Notes: generated by a model not told the origin, from the sequence alone. Positions 42,944-53,629 are shown, numbered from the stretch's first letter. The stretch: 64,000 nucleotides of DNA from Vandiemenella viatica (GCA_031002005.1 CM061920.1:49392610-49456609), one strand, 5' to 3'. A program made the numbers and translations.

Positions 42944-43566
42944 TGTAAGACTACTTGCCTTTCTTGTGGTTGACCTGATACTTACTGTAGACCGAACTTC
43001 GTGCTTGCTAAAGTTTTAATTACTAACATACAGCACCCGAAGTTGGATAAATGAGTTCGTAGTCGCCGCCGGTCGCCAGACAGGGTCCAAACCAGTCCGA
43101 TAAAAGTGTGAGGATAACTAACTAAGAGAAATCTTCAAAAGTAATGAAAATCTGTTCTCCACACATTTATTTGAATAAAGTACACATCGAACCAGTTGGC
43201 CACTATCAGAATTTAGATGATAAGGCTATTGAAACTTCGTAATCCGTCGATTGCAAGATTCTTAGAAACAAAAGGAAAGTTTTTTAATCCAAATCAGTCC
43301 ACACTATATTACTTTCGATGCCACACTTCACTGTTCTGGTAACTCAACCCACTGTTCAAATCAATTTGAAACATACGTCGCAATGGTTAAACAAGTTCAT
43401 TCTTCTTCTTACTTCTTGCTACACCCGCACAGTTAGTATAGCGTCTCACATTACGCGACGCGAGCCGTTCGCTACAAAACCTCGATAACGACTGACTTTA
43501 AACAATGTAATCATGCGCTCACTCGGCGCTACTTGCGGGTCGGCGGAATGCTACTGTTATGTTACA
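42944..43566 (-). repeat. Gypsy-1 5' LTR (right)
   Basis: 623 bp, same TG...CA ends as the left LTR and nearly identical to it. In the minus orientation it is the 5' LTR and would hold the promoter. Confidence 0.95.
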
Positions 43567-43879
43567 GACCGTTCGGTAAGTTGGATGGCGAACGAATTAG
43601 ATAATAAGAAGTGTGAGTGTGATGCATATACAACTGTTATGCTAGGCGTGGCATTGGTGTGAGCAGGAAAGCTAGAGGTTTGGAGCATTTTTATTTTGCA
43701 TCTGCAAATGTGCCCACTACTCGTTTATAATTCAATCGGTGATTAGTTTTGATATTTTTATAATCTAAATTTTTTTACTGCCAGGAAAATGTCACTTTTT
43801 AGTTGGAATTGGTTTGGTGATCGTTAGTGAAATAAATTAAACTGGCATTCGTTACATGATTTTGTCATGGAAACTGAAC
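43567..43879. other. no recognised feature
   Basis: Sequence between the right Gypsy-1 LTR and the first hAT coding motif. It may contain the 5' end of the hAT element, but I found no terminal repeat. Confidence 0.3.
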
Positions 43880-44480
43880 TCTTCAATGCATTAATGAAAG
43901 CAGCAACGCTAACAATAGCAACGAGAGTATTAAAAATTCATGGCCAAATTTATGCAATTATGTAGCATTTAAAGCAAGACTGGGAGAACAGTTGATTTGT
44001 GAATGCAAATAGTGTTTGTCTAAACTTTCTACAGTCAGGTTCATGTGTATAGCCTTAATAATCTTAAACAACATATGAAGAGGATGCATATATCCAAATA
44101 TGAACAGTTTGTAGAAAAAGAAAAAGTGTGGCCAACTCTTGGGAAAAAAGAAAAATAATTCAAAGCCTTCTTCAAGTGCTGTGGCTTCTTCTGATGTAGA
44201 TAGCAGCATAATTGATTTGTTTTCATCTCCATCTGCTCATAAAAGTTTACGTCAATAAAACATTTGCCATCGTAGTTACCGGCACTGTCATAATCCAAGC
44301 TGATGTGGACCAATGTATTTTAAACCTTTTCATTGCCAACATGATTCCACTGCATGTTGAAGAATCCGATACGTTGCGAAGCTGGTTAAAACCATGAACG
44401 CCAGTAAAAACTCAATTTCCAGGACATTGGGTAGATGTATTTTTGATTCAGATCATCTTGGTACTGCTTGCAGTAATACC
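43880..44480 (+). pseudogene. hAT transposase N-terminal remnant (BED finger)
   Basis: Plus strand: NNLKQHMKRMHISKYEQFVE at about 44059-44117 is the NLxxHxxxxH half of a BED zinc finger. The first Cys pair region (CKxC) lies near 44000-44020 but is damaged. After a frame change, VDQCILNLFIANMIPLHVEE and SDTLRSWLKP (44308-44397) match the start of the hAT catalytic domain (fiad.lPlsvVE...fr..l..l.P). The rest of the catalytic domain is not found. Confidence 0.72.
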
Positions 44481-46689
44481 TATTGTAATCCTTAAACATC
44501 AGTTCAACTTATGGATGGTTAACTTTTAACAGTTTACTTTAACTTGCGTTAAATTTGCAAAAATGTAACGCTTTAACGATTATCAAAGTTAACTTTTTAA
44601 GCAGCGGATTAATGATTACCGAAGTTAAGTTTTCGAATAACTGTGCCCACCTATGCCCAATAGTTTACTCGAGGTCTAATTGTAGGTTCAGTGACCTGTA
44701 TCAGCTGACTGAAAGTACATGCTTCCTGCATATTAACATCTTGCACAATAAAAATTAAGCCATAAACTGACTGATACATATACGTGTCTCTAAGTGGTGA
44801 TGCTATTATCATCTTTTCACTCTTAAATGGTTTCAAATCATTGACATTATGTTGTCCCTTTATTACTTGTGATTTCAGATCCACAACTACATATACGTTG
44901 GAATTGTGGACCTGAAAGGAGATAATTATGGTACTGAAAGTTTATCAAAATGTGTGAGAGTATAAAGGATATTTGAATCAAGTTCCACTGAAATAAGTGA
45001 GAAGAAGCGAAAAAAAAATGTGCATCTCTGGCATAATATCACAAAACATACTTCACATCCCAAAAAGTGTACTGGAATAACACTATATCTAGTACTTCCA
45101 ATCATAATCTATGGTATTTATACTTTCAGCAAGGGTACAACAAATCTTTAAAAATAGTTGTCAGCATCAATCCTTGTTGACAAAAAGTATAGTAACACAG
45201 CAGTATCATTGCTCAATCTAGAAGCATCCAGTCTCCAATACAAAATTGATAGGATTCAGCATCATCTCCTCAGAATGCAGTTATAGCTAGTGTTTCCTTC
45301 CTAGTATTCCTTTACTTGTATATATAATTACATGCAGTCTTTGCTGCCAATCCTTAATAAGCCATCACAGTGTGTGCTATCACACCTAATTATGGCATTC
45401 CTGTCACTTCATGTGTGCTATCACAGACTTTTCTGTCGATGCATAAAAATATTTAAGGGCAATGCAGAATCTAATGGTGACACTTAAAGTATATTGTACG
45501 TTAAGGCATTCCTCTCTGTGCAGGTAATGCATGTATACTATCGCAGTCTCTGCTGATGATGGCATGAACATAATGGTGCTAGCAATCTAGTCCTAGATGG
45601 TGCTGCATTTCTACTTAGTAGTACAATAGTTGGCTTCCTGGTCTGTGCTGGTGAAGCCTTTGTTTTTTTTTAAATGACCTATTCTGAAACACCTTCACTA
45701 AACCGTACCATGTCAGCAATGACTGTCTCCACTTCATCTGCAAGAAAACTATCCACTCTTCGACGTTCGTGATTTCTATTTCCAACAATGCAGAAATTGC
45801 CTTCATCCTATCATCAAGACTGTTTCCCCAGACTTCATGTTCACTTTTTTGACTATGTACAACATAGATATGACTTTTGTCCATATACACGTGTCACTCA
45901 CCACCTCTGTGAGTTATGCTATCTGAATTGCAACAGAATTTGAGAATGTCTGGAATGCATTTGACATAAGCCAACTTAATGGAAGATGTAGCATAAGAGT
46001 GCATTGTATGTCTTATGCTACTAGAACAATGATTGCACTTAAATTTAAGTACATTTCTGCCTTCATGGAATAAGGCCCATTTACTTATTGACAATTGTGA
46101 TATTATTTGTTTCATCTTGACATATACACCTTCTTCTTCTCTCTTAACGCGTTTCTTCTTTCTGTGTTTTCTGCTTTGTATAATGGCATTACCCCTTCTG
46201 AAAGAAGCAGGTGAATGCTGAAGGATAGTGTCTTTCATTAGGTTGTCTGAAAAGACTGTAGTATAATCCTATGATTTAGTGCTGAGAAACTGTTCAAAGT
46301 GAAAAAATTGTATGTTCCCAATGGGACTGTTATGTGCACATATTCTAGTAATATGACGAGAAGATAAATTAGTTTTTTTTCCAAAAGGAAATATCAAATT
46401 GTAAATATAGTCTGCAAACTTCATAACAAGAATTGGTTTGCTACGTTTGACAATGGCTTTGGTAACAGCCAGTTTGCTCCTTTCTAGAGAAACTGCAGAA
46501 ATATTACTTTTATCAGTAACTGGGTGAAGACCAAGAAGTTTAAAGTAAGCTGAACCCCATCTGGTTAAAAATGAATGCTAGGCTGAAAGTCGACAAGCAA
46601 GGTACCATGTGAAGGAAGAATTTGTTCCTGGACCAAGACACTGTTATCCTCTGAGGGACAAACAGCAACTATCTCTTCGTTATGTGAAA
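44481..46689. other. unassigned, partly coding-like on minus strand
   Basis: Minus-strand frames at 46238-45894 (KKKRVKREEEGVYVKMKQII; a CNHC pair followed by two His) and 45890-45615 (DDRMKAISALLEIEITNVEE) look like consecutive pieces of one worn protein, perhaps a transposon protein. 44884-44651 (DLKSQVIKGQHNVNDLKPF) is another. I do not recognise any of them. Near 45370-45550 the phrase tgtgctatcaca or close variants recurs a few times. Confidence 0.35.
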
Positions 46690-47548
46690 TACAGGGCGTT
46701 CGCCGGGAAACGCAACCCACTGTTAGCGCTACAAGGAAGAAACTGCTCCCGGCGAGCGAGCGCTCAGTTTCCGGCATTGTTCGACCGTCGGCCGCGGACT
46801 ATTTCATAATAATTACGCTTCATAAACTTCATAAACTTGTGTGCTAAGCATTTAAATGTGACGTAATTCATTAGCTTACCTTATAAAAGATGCTGGAAGT
46901 GTTGACCCTCTTGTGTAATGCACATTTCACATCTTCTGAACATATTTCGAGACACACGCTGCCCTAACTGACTTAATGATTTTTTGGGTGACTGTTCTAG
47001 TCGAAAAGCGATATCGTCAATTTTCTCCTCTGTGAGAATACGGTTGACCGACAGTCTCTTTTTGTTAAAAAATGAACCCGTTTCTCTTACTTTTTTAACC
47101 AGACGCAGAATTGTTGATTTAGCTGGCAGTAAAGCACCAGGAAATTCACGACGAAATTTACTGCGACACTTTTTTAAACGACTTCTTCTTCACATATGTA
47201 TCGTAGAGAAATATTCTTTGTTGCAAACTGTAACGTACCATAATTTTACTCACACTCAAACACGGTACAGATTAATAAGAGTATGAAGCCCCAAACCAGC
47301 CAAACCGCAAAGAAACGTTTATTCACAACACTGATTAATAAGAGACTGAAGTCACAAACTATCTACAATGCAAAGAAACCGTTCTTAACAATGTAAGGGT
47401 CACTGCACTGCACTGTTGGGGCAGCGGAGGTGTTAAACAGTGCGGTGATTCACGGTGCCGTGTGGCGGAAACTGCTGGCACGACTGACCGAGCAAGTTGC
47501 CGACGGCAACAGACTGGGAGGGTAGCGTTTTCCGGCGAACACCCTGTA
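46690..47548 (-). mobile_element. mariner/Tc1-superfamily element with TIRs and TA duplication
   Basis: Ends are CAGGGCGTTCGCCGGGAAACG and, inverted from the right, CAGGGTGTTCGCCGGAAAACG, flanked on both sides by TA (46690-46691 and 47547-47548). This fits the TA target of the Tc1/mariner superfamily. On the minus strand at 47160-46890 it reads a transposase-like helix-turn-helix piece (PGALLPAKSTILRLVKKVRE, then TGSFLTKRD). About 855 bp, too short for a full transposase, so non-autonomous. The right part contains a short repeated phrase (cgcaaagaaacgtttattca and gcaaagaaaccgttcttaac). Confidence 0.85.
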
Positions 47549-47737
47549 TTGTCATTATCATTTACCTAAAGGTGTGGTTGAGGAACTAACATCTCATCAA
47601 TTGTAGCTGACAACATTGTATCCTGTACCAAAACAACATTGTGATCAACTGTTACACGCTACCTAATGTATTATCTGCTGTTTGATCTCTGTACCAAACC
47701 AGTTTATCAGTTCTGCACTCTCAACACTCTCGTTACA

Positions 47738-47862
47738 CTGGGATGCATCCTTAAAAAATTCCATAGCCAAATTCCATCTGGTTCCTTTCCCCAGTTCTTT
47801 CCTGCCCCTCATGATCTTGACGTCAGTGAGGTGTAAAGCCATAAGAAAAAAAAACTGAGTTT
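47738..47862 (+). mobile_element. SINE 3' half fragment
   Basis: gcatccttaaaaaattccat, then agccaaattccatctggttc, ctttccccagttctttcctg, cccctcatgatcttgacgtc and an A run at 47850-47857. It aligns with the 3' part of the SINE at 53769-53988. The tRNA-like head is missing. Confidence 0.72.
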
Positions 47863-47969
47863 GGTGAGGTGGCAAACTCTACACATTAGCAGGAATACTG
47901 TCATGGTTATAGGCCTATGTATTTTAAAATTGAAGAACTAACTGCAGATGATGGTATTTGTTGAAACAG

Positions 47970-48173
47970 GAGAAGAACTTCTTGTTCCGACCAAGATCTA
48001 TGTGCAAGCACTGTTAGGAGTATTGCGCAGTGGAAAGGTGAAGGCTATGGCACACATCACAGGAGGAGGCCTGATTGAGAATATCCCCCGTGTACTGCCT
48101 GACGGTCTGGCTGTGCGACTGGATGCCACTCGCTGGCGCATACCATCTGTATTTGGCTGGCTGGCTGCTGCTG
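47970..48173 (+). CDS. Gart: Gart exon, AIR synthetase (PurM) domain
   Basis: The plus strand reads GEELLVPTKIYVQALLGVLR, SGKVKAMAHITGGGLIENIP, RVLPDGLAVRLDATRWRIPS and VFGWLAAAG, then a GTAAGT donor at 48174. This is the C-terminal part of aminoimidazole ribonucleotide synthetase, which in animals is the middle domain of the trifunctional GARS-AIRS-GART protein of cytosolic de novo purine synthesis. The HITGGGLIENIPRVLP block is nearly invariant. The exon may start at 47970 (after gaaacag) or at 47948 (after ctgcag). An in-frame stop at 47939-47941 excludes an earlier start. The exon ends in phase 1 and joins the exon at 60445. Earlier exons are not visible in this window. Confidence 0.9.
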
Positions 48174-48415
48174 GTAAGTATAACATAATGCAGAATTTAC
48201 GTATCACTATTAAACTCTACATGCATCAAATGTTGACACTATGTGAGGAATATTTTGATGAAAATATGAATAATAGAACAACAATAGGACATGTGCAATA
48301 CATTCAACACTTGTCTATCTTTGTGTTTGTGTGTGTGTGTTTTTTTTATATACAGGCTACAGGGAACCATATTTACGTATTTAAATTATAAATTGCATAA
48401 TTTGGAGTCTGACTT

Positions 48416-48670
48416 GGAGACCATCAGACATGTTAAGAATGAATTTCGATCTGCTTCATATATGTTGAAGGGTACACAGCACATATGTCTGTGGTATAGC
48501 GGTTTCTAAAAATGCGCCCTAGTTTTTCGCATGAAAAAAAAATCTAAATATTCTCTATATAATAAATTATTTTCCCATATCATCAAATGGCAGCATGGGC
48601 TGTGTGATAGGGTGTTAGTTTCATAATTTTCTGACCCGAGTTCAAATCCCCGCAGAATCAAATATTTTGT
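48416..48670 (+). mobile_element. single arm of the foldback family
   Basis: ggagaccatcagacatgtta, tttcgatctgcttcatat, gaagggtacacagcacatat, tgtctgtggta, then tgggctgtgtgatagggtgt and gacccgagttcaaatccccg. It aligns with the left arm 36179-36440 and the inverted right arm of the foldback element. It stops at 48670 where Gypsy-2 text begins. No second arm is near, so it is a truncated copy or a SINE-like single unit. Confidence 0.82.
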
Positions 48671-49049
48671 GTGTTCCTTGATAACTCGATGGCATTTACC
48701 AGGCCCAAAATGACCATAACTCAAATGATGATAGGTAATTATGATGTCTGCATACTTTTCTGGTACCCATAATTTCCAATATTTACTTATGTCAGAATTT
48801 CACCAAAAGACTAATTCTCTATCAACACAATAGTATTTTGACAACTTTCCCTGGCTTTAGGATTTTGTCCTGTAATGCCTTCATAATTTCATCTTCTTCC
48901 TGCAAGGTCTTCATATTCGTGAGTAGTTTTACCACGTCATCTTCTCCTGTAACACCATGAATGTAATGCAGGTGAGCTTCTTGTGCTGGCTGGATATTAT
49001 TCTTCCCTTCCACTAAACCAGTTGGTAAACGTGAGAGGCATCTGCCACA

Positions 49050-49521
49050 CGATTTTCTGTCCCAAGCTGATACCGAATTTCAAAATCCTGCATCAGTAAA
49101 ACCCACTGGGTCAGCCTCCCGTGTCCTAACCGGCAATTCATCAAAAAGGATAGGGCCTCGTGGTCCGTGTATATCACGGCTTTCCATCCTAAAAATAGAG
49201 CTAGAAACTTCTGAAAGCTCCATACAACAGCAAAGATCTATTTTTCTATGGTATTTATGACAGTTCGTGTTTATTCAACATTTTACTGGTGAATGCAATG
49301 GCCCTGTGCTCAATCTTCTCTCTGATGTTTACTTCTTGAAAAACCTGTGCCCTGAGCCCATAGTGGGAGCCATCAGTGGCCAGACACATGTCTAAGTTCC
49401 AGTCAGGGTGTGCTAACACAATTTTTCTTGATAATTCCTGTTTTATTCTGTTAAAGTCTTCTTTACAATTTTCTGTCCAATTCCAAGGCATCCTGGATTT
49501 ACCCAAATCTCTGAGGTGCAC
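49050..49521 (-). pseudogene. Gypsy-2 RNase H
   Basis: KEDFNRIKQELSRKIVLAHP, then DWNLDMCLATDGSHYGLRAQ and HRAIAFTSKMLNKHELS. This is the RNase H connection and first active-site block of Gypsy pol (ATDGS where relatives have TDAS). Minus-strand text below 49250 continues with KAVIYTDHEALSFLMNCRLG and GRLTQWVLLMQDFEIRYQLG in another frame. It removes RNA from the RNA-DNA hybrid. At least one frameshift. Confidence 0.85.
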
Positions 49522-49611
49522 ACTATTCAGCGCCTATCCGGGTATAAACTTCTGGTAATATCTGCAAATTCCAAGTAAACTTTTTATTTAATTGCTTCTA
49601 ATTTCTCATCT

Positions 49612-50349
49612 TCAACCGTTTATTCCTTCAGGGAAAATGACATGACCCAGGAAATTTAAACTTCTCCTCAAAAATACACATTTCTTTAACTTTAAGGTCA
49701 TCCCTCCCTTACTCAAAGCAGCAAGCACTTCTTGTAGCATTTCAAGATGTTCTTCTAAAGTTCTTGAAGAAATTATAATATCATCTACATAGGTATGGAT
49801 CTTGTCTCTTAATGGCCTTCCTAACACCTGATGAAGGGCTCTTATGAAATTAGCTATGGCATTATTTAGCCCGAAAGGTAACACATAAAAATGGTAACAT
49901 TTTCTTTCGAACCGGAAGGCAATATACTTCCTCAAAGCTTCATCAATGGGTACTTGCCAATAGGATGCTACTAAGTCCAAGCAACTCACGTATTTGACAC
50001 CATGAAACTTTTGTAAGATATCATCGACTAGTAACAGATGGTCTCTTTCAGTAATCAAGATTTTATTTAGCGCTCGTGCATCAAGTACTAGTCTTATCAA
50101 TTTATGGGCTTTGGTTACTGCTACCAATGGGTTCACAAACTCACTATTTGACTGTTCGATCAAAGCCCATTCTAACATACAGTCTATTTCCTCCTGTGCC
50201 TTTCTTTTCATAACAAAGGGAACAGGATAAGATATAGCCGTGAAGGGTGTGTCTTCCTTGACTTTAAAGTGGCACTGATATCCTTTAATTAAACCAGGTT
50301 TATCTGAAAATATTTCTTGAAACTCGCTGATAATTTCCTGCACCCCCAC
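49612..50349 (-). CDS. Gypsy-2 reverse transcriptase
   Basis: An uninterrupted 245-residue frame with the Gypsy RT blocks in order: SEFVNPLVAVTKA, LIRLVLDARALNKILI, KYVSCLDLVASYWQVPID (motif A, with FDLxSGYWQ reduced to LDLVASYWQ), HFYVLPFGLNNAIANFIRAL (motif B, where relatives have LPFGLxNAxxxF) and HTYVDDIIISSRTLEEHLEM with an intact YVDD centre. The end at 49612 is a stop shortly after LNFLGHVIFPEGI. The open frame suggests moderate age, but neighbours are broken. Confidence 0.9.
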   Translation of the reverse strand: MGVQEIISEFQEIFSDKPGLIKGYQCHFKVKEDTPFTAISYPVPFVMKRKAQEEIDCMLEWALIEQSNSEFVNPLVAVTKAHKLIRLVLDARALNKILITERDHLLLVDDILQKFHGVKYVSCLDLVASYWQVPIDEALRKYIAFRFERKCYHFYVLPFGLNNAIANFIRALHQVLGRPLRDKIHTYVDDIIISSRTLEEHLEMLQEVLAALSKGGMTLKLKKCVFLRRSLNFLGHVIFPEGING

Positions 50350-50902
50350 TCATGCATCTTCATACGCGAGCTGTTGTTTCAAATACATCGAATCCTTACT
50401 GTCTTCTTGGGCCGATACATGTGATAGCTGCACTTCTTCTTCGCTAAGCTCATCATGGCATACAAATTCTTTCACCTCTCCTCTTGAAATGACTCTAATT
50501 TTATCCACTTCCTCTCCTTCTTCACAAATTTTTGTCTCGTAACCTATCTTCACTCTCTGACCTTCCTTTATAAATTGCAGGCTATTTTCTTCCCAGTCAA
50601 ATTTCATCACCATCTTCTCTGCGAGCAAGTCTACTCCCAGAATCAAATCAACTGTTAGCTTTGAGATAAAAAATGCCTTTACATCGACCATATGTCCTCC
50701 AATCTCTCCATCTACCGAATTTGCTGTGTGATCTTCTTAATTTTACCACCTTTCGCCACCGTAACTTGTGTGCATACTGTACTGAGTGAACACAAGCAGC
50801 AGGTTCATTTACAAGTATTTGAAATAGGCTTTCTGAAATACAAGACACATCCATGCCAAAATCTATCAGAGCTTCCACTTGTCGTGATTGTAAATTTATC
50901 AT
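50350..50902 (-). pseudogene. Gypsy-2 aspartic protease
   Basis: 50902-50648 reads QSRQVEALIDFGMDVSCISE. In retroviral-type proteases the catalytic triplet is DTG or DSG, here changed to DFG. After a frame change near 50690, FFISKLTVDLILGVDLLAEK gives the second conserved block (DIILGxDFL). The linker to RT (50640-50350) is acidic and hydrophilic. The damaged triplet and frameshift indicate an inactive protease. Confidence 0.82.
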
Positions 50903-52140
50903 AACTGTAGGGGTGCGAACTTCCTTACGCCTTAAAGACCCTTCTTCTTCCCACGAAAGAACTAGTATTATCCGTTAAAAGTTTGTCACAATAGAGTGAA
51001 TTGCTGTCAAATTACACCTCATCTCTACCTTTCCACCTTATTGACACTCTGTCAATTTTCTTTTTTTCTTCGATCAATCGGGCTGATTTAATTTTCCACC
51101 ACCTTCTCTTCATGTTCTGTCATCGAAGGGTATTGATTCTGCACCTCCATAATACTTCTCTATTAATAAAGTAACTTCACATTCTCTGTTTATAGCACAC
51201 GTGGCTGCCACAGACATCAAATTATATTTGGTCCAGGTGCCAACACTGCCTATGTATTGACTGATATACATGGGCTGGCTGCCGCTGTGCGTGCCAGCTC
51301 TTCTATTGTTATTGACAATTTCAACCACATCCAGGCTCACTTCACCCATATTCGTTACTTCCTATCCGTCAATTTCTATCTTCATAATTTCATTCTTTTG
51401 TAATTTCACATGTTCTCTCATAATATGCCCATAAATTTTCTCATATTCAATCTCAAAAATTCTATCTTGGCTTTCTCTTGTGATTTGATCTTCCTCAGTT
51501 TCTGTCTCTGGGTTCCCTTCTGAACGTTTATGTTGCCTATCTTCGAACCCTCACTTGTTCTCATTAATAAAATTTCGTCATAACTTGTCGTCCCTCCTTG
51601 ACGTCATTCTTAAATATCGTATCATGTAGATGTACTTCCAGTTGATTCTCCTTCTTCCTTTATTACCGCTATTATCGGCATCTTTGGCCTCCTTGCTACT
51701 TCTGCTGCTGGTTAGGCCTTATCAGTGGCAGGCACTAACTTAAATGTGTAATCGTAAGTTTTTTGGCAGATCTGTTGCTTGAAGATTTCTCAGGTGTGCA
51801 GCTGGGTGTGACCTGGATTGCGCTCCTCACGCCGACCAGTGGACACTACCTGAAGATGATGGCTTGTTACACCATCGAACATTCATACATCTGCGATCAA
51901 TTGACCCGGCTGCACATCCTAGAAATCGTCAAGCCAGTAATTTAAATGTTTGGAGCCACCTTCTGCTACCCTCTGTTCTTCATTCTGTGGTTGGTAGTTG
52001 TGATTTTGATACTGCCGATGCTAGTTTCTTTCCCACGTATTTTCCTTCTGCCCTATGTCTTGTCAGTGTGATTCTTCTTTTTCCTTCCGAAAAATTCTGC
52101 TACATCTGCATTAGCGCCTTCTTCGGTTCCTGGCACAATT
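50903..52140 (-). pseudogene. Gypsy-2 pre-protease region
   Basis: Minus-strand pieces align with Gypsy-1 40860-39850. GEVSLDVVEIVNN at 51349 corresponds to GEVSLDGIKVV. IEEKKKIDRVSIRWKGRDEV-like text at 51080-51010 corresponds to EEEKRIDRKSIKWKSKDKL. The function of this segment in the family is unknown to me. A short element is inserted at 51748-51941. Confidence 0.72.
51748..51941 (+). mobile_element. short hammerhead-like repeat with 8-bp target duplication
   Basis: The 194-bp insert is bracketed by ttaaatgt (51740-51747 and 51942-51949). The same site is empty in Gypsy-1 (ggcaggcactagtttaaatg near 40640). Inside is CTGAAGA (51850-51856), a GATGG/CCATC hairpin and GAAC at 51877, then cattcatacatctgcgatca, with ttgacccggctgcacatcct close to the end, like the tail of 9480-9856. 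A hammerhead core would read GAAA at the last position. Mobility is directly supported by the empty site. Confidence 0.75.
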
Positions 52141-53189
52141 ACACTTGGCCCCCCCCCCCCCAAAAAAAAAACACGAGTGATCCCAAAAATCGACTGTTCA
52201 CTTCTAACTAACCCAATAAACAAAAAAAAAACAATGATGACAGACGTGAAGCGCCAGCTGCCGCAAACTATCTAAACATGCACCTCTATGGCAAGGTAGG
52301 GAAAATGTTGTATCTGAGGCACTACAATAGATGAAATTTAAAAAAAAAAAAATCCTGTCACCACTGGTGACAATATGCTTTGCTGTGTTAGGAGAGAAAA
52401 CCTTTGCCTGTTTCCTTCCTGGATATTTTACAGAAAAAGGAAAAAACTCAAAGGAAAATTTGGAAACCCTTTAAAATAGCCAATTAGCCACGCACAGCGT
52501 GTCCTTAGCTTTCAACAACTCTGCTCGAAGACTCTTCTTCCATCCTGTGTTGGTTGACCCCGTCTCCGTTACGCTGCACCACATCCGCGTTGAAAAGTTT
52601 AGGGTATCTTCTCCGTTGTTCTCAGACCAGCCACGCTGTCTTCTTTGAGTAGGTCTCACTCAAATCCGCTAAACCACGAGCTACGTGCTCTCGCGACCAA
52701 GTGCTCCATCAGACTGCCCGGAAAGCCAGCGGCCAGCCTACTTTTATCAAAAATGGCATACTGACCTAGACAACAGTCTATCTAGAAAAATTTTTGTTAA
52801 CTGAGGGCTTCCAGAAAATCACAAGATGTAGAGCGTAACGAGACAAGTGTAGTTATGTGGTTGGTTTTGTTTTTAAATCTTCCAGACCGGTGTAAATGAT
52901 TTTCGAAATTTGGTTAATCGGAAAGCACACATGTTTATAGTATTGCCAAATGTCACGTCCGGAATATGGATTTGCTAAAGTTTAAAATATCAAGTTAATA
53001 CTGTTTTCAAAGGGTTCCCCAGCTTTTGCTGAGTTCAGTGGTGTAAAAATCTTTTAAATTGGTGAAGGATGTCAAAAGTTATTGAATTTCTAAAATTTGC
53101 TGATTTCTTGGTGTTGCAAGATTATATTCACTTTTTATTTAAAACTATGGTATCATGTATCGAATGTTAATCTCAAACTTCGTTGGATT

Positions 53190-53602
53190 TTAACTGAATA
53201 TTGAAGGTAGAGAGTAAGGTAGCTTACAACTGGTTGGCCACCACCAAATTTTGAATACAAAGGCTAATTGAAACTTCATCATCTGTAGATTGTAGAGTTC
53301 TTTAAGAAAAAAGTAAATTAATGATCTAGTCCGCTTTCTACCAAGTTACGTTTAATGTCACAAGTAATGTTCTTCTGCACTCCTGCACTGTTCAAACTTT
53401 ACTTAAAGCACATATTGTCTGGTGAAACACATTCCGTTCTATTTTTAATGCTAGATAAAACGCACAATTACAGTAGCGTCGATCGCCACGCTACACGATC
53501 TGTCCGCTACCATACTTAAGTCACGACTAACTGAAACAATGTATTAGTCCGCTACTCAGGTACTACTTGCAGATCGGCGTCACACAATGTTGCTGATTTA
53601 CA
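53190..53602 (-). repeat. Gypsy-2 5' LTR, partial
   Basis: aactggttggccaccaccaa, then aaaggctaattgaaacttca and cgacaactgaaacaatgta-type text align with 38480-38850. It ends gatttaca at 53602. The inner LTR edge toward 52700 is too diverged for me to place. Confidence 0.75.
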
Positions 53603-53629
53603 AGGCACCTAATTTCGTCATTCACATTT

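Larger units (their letters stand above)
38229..43566 (-). mobile_element. Gypsy LTR retrotransposon 1, young, pol mostly deleted
   Basis: Two direct LTRs (38229-38852 and 42944-43566) enclose about 4.1 kb on the minus strand. Next to the 5' LTR (42943 downward) the minus strand reads TGGCGACGAGTGACAGGACT, a plausible tRNA primer-binding site starting with TGG. Before the 3' LTR it reads GGTAGTTGGGGAA, a plausible polypurine tract. Coding: gag (42267-41037), a linker region (40436-39850) and the integrase C-terminus (about 39800-39529). Protease, RT, RNase H and the integrase core are missing compared with the related copy at 48671-53602. The flanks GACGT and GACCG are not identical. Confidence 0.92.
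48671..53602 (-). mobile_element. Gypsy LTR retrotransposon 2, older, gag lost and 3' truncated
   Basis: Related to Gypsy-1 and on the same strand. From right to left: LTR part (53190-53602), leader (52250-52680, gcgccagctgccgcaaacta as in 42362-42382), pre-protease region (52140-51000), protease (50902-50350), reverse transcriptase (50349-49612), RNase H (49521-49050) and the start of the integrase zinc region (48820-48690). The gag segment between leader and pre-protease region is missing, and the integrase core and 3' LTR are absent at 48670. With Gypsy-1 it covers most of the family's coding parts. It carries stops and frameshifts. Confidence 0.88.

Noticed and set aside
45370..45550. Direct repeats with tgtgctatcaca as a possible CRISPR-like or satellite array
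   Set aside because: Only a few loose occurrences without regular spacing.
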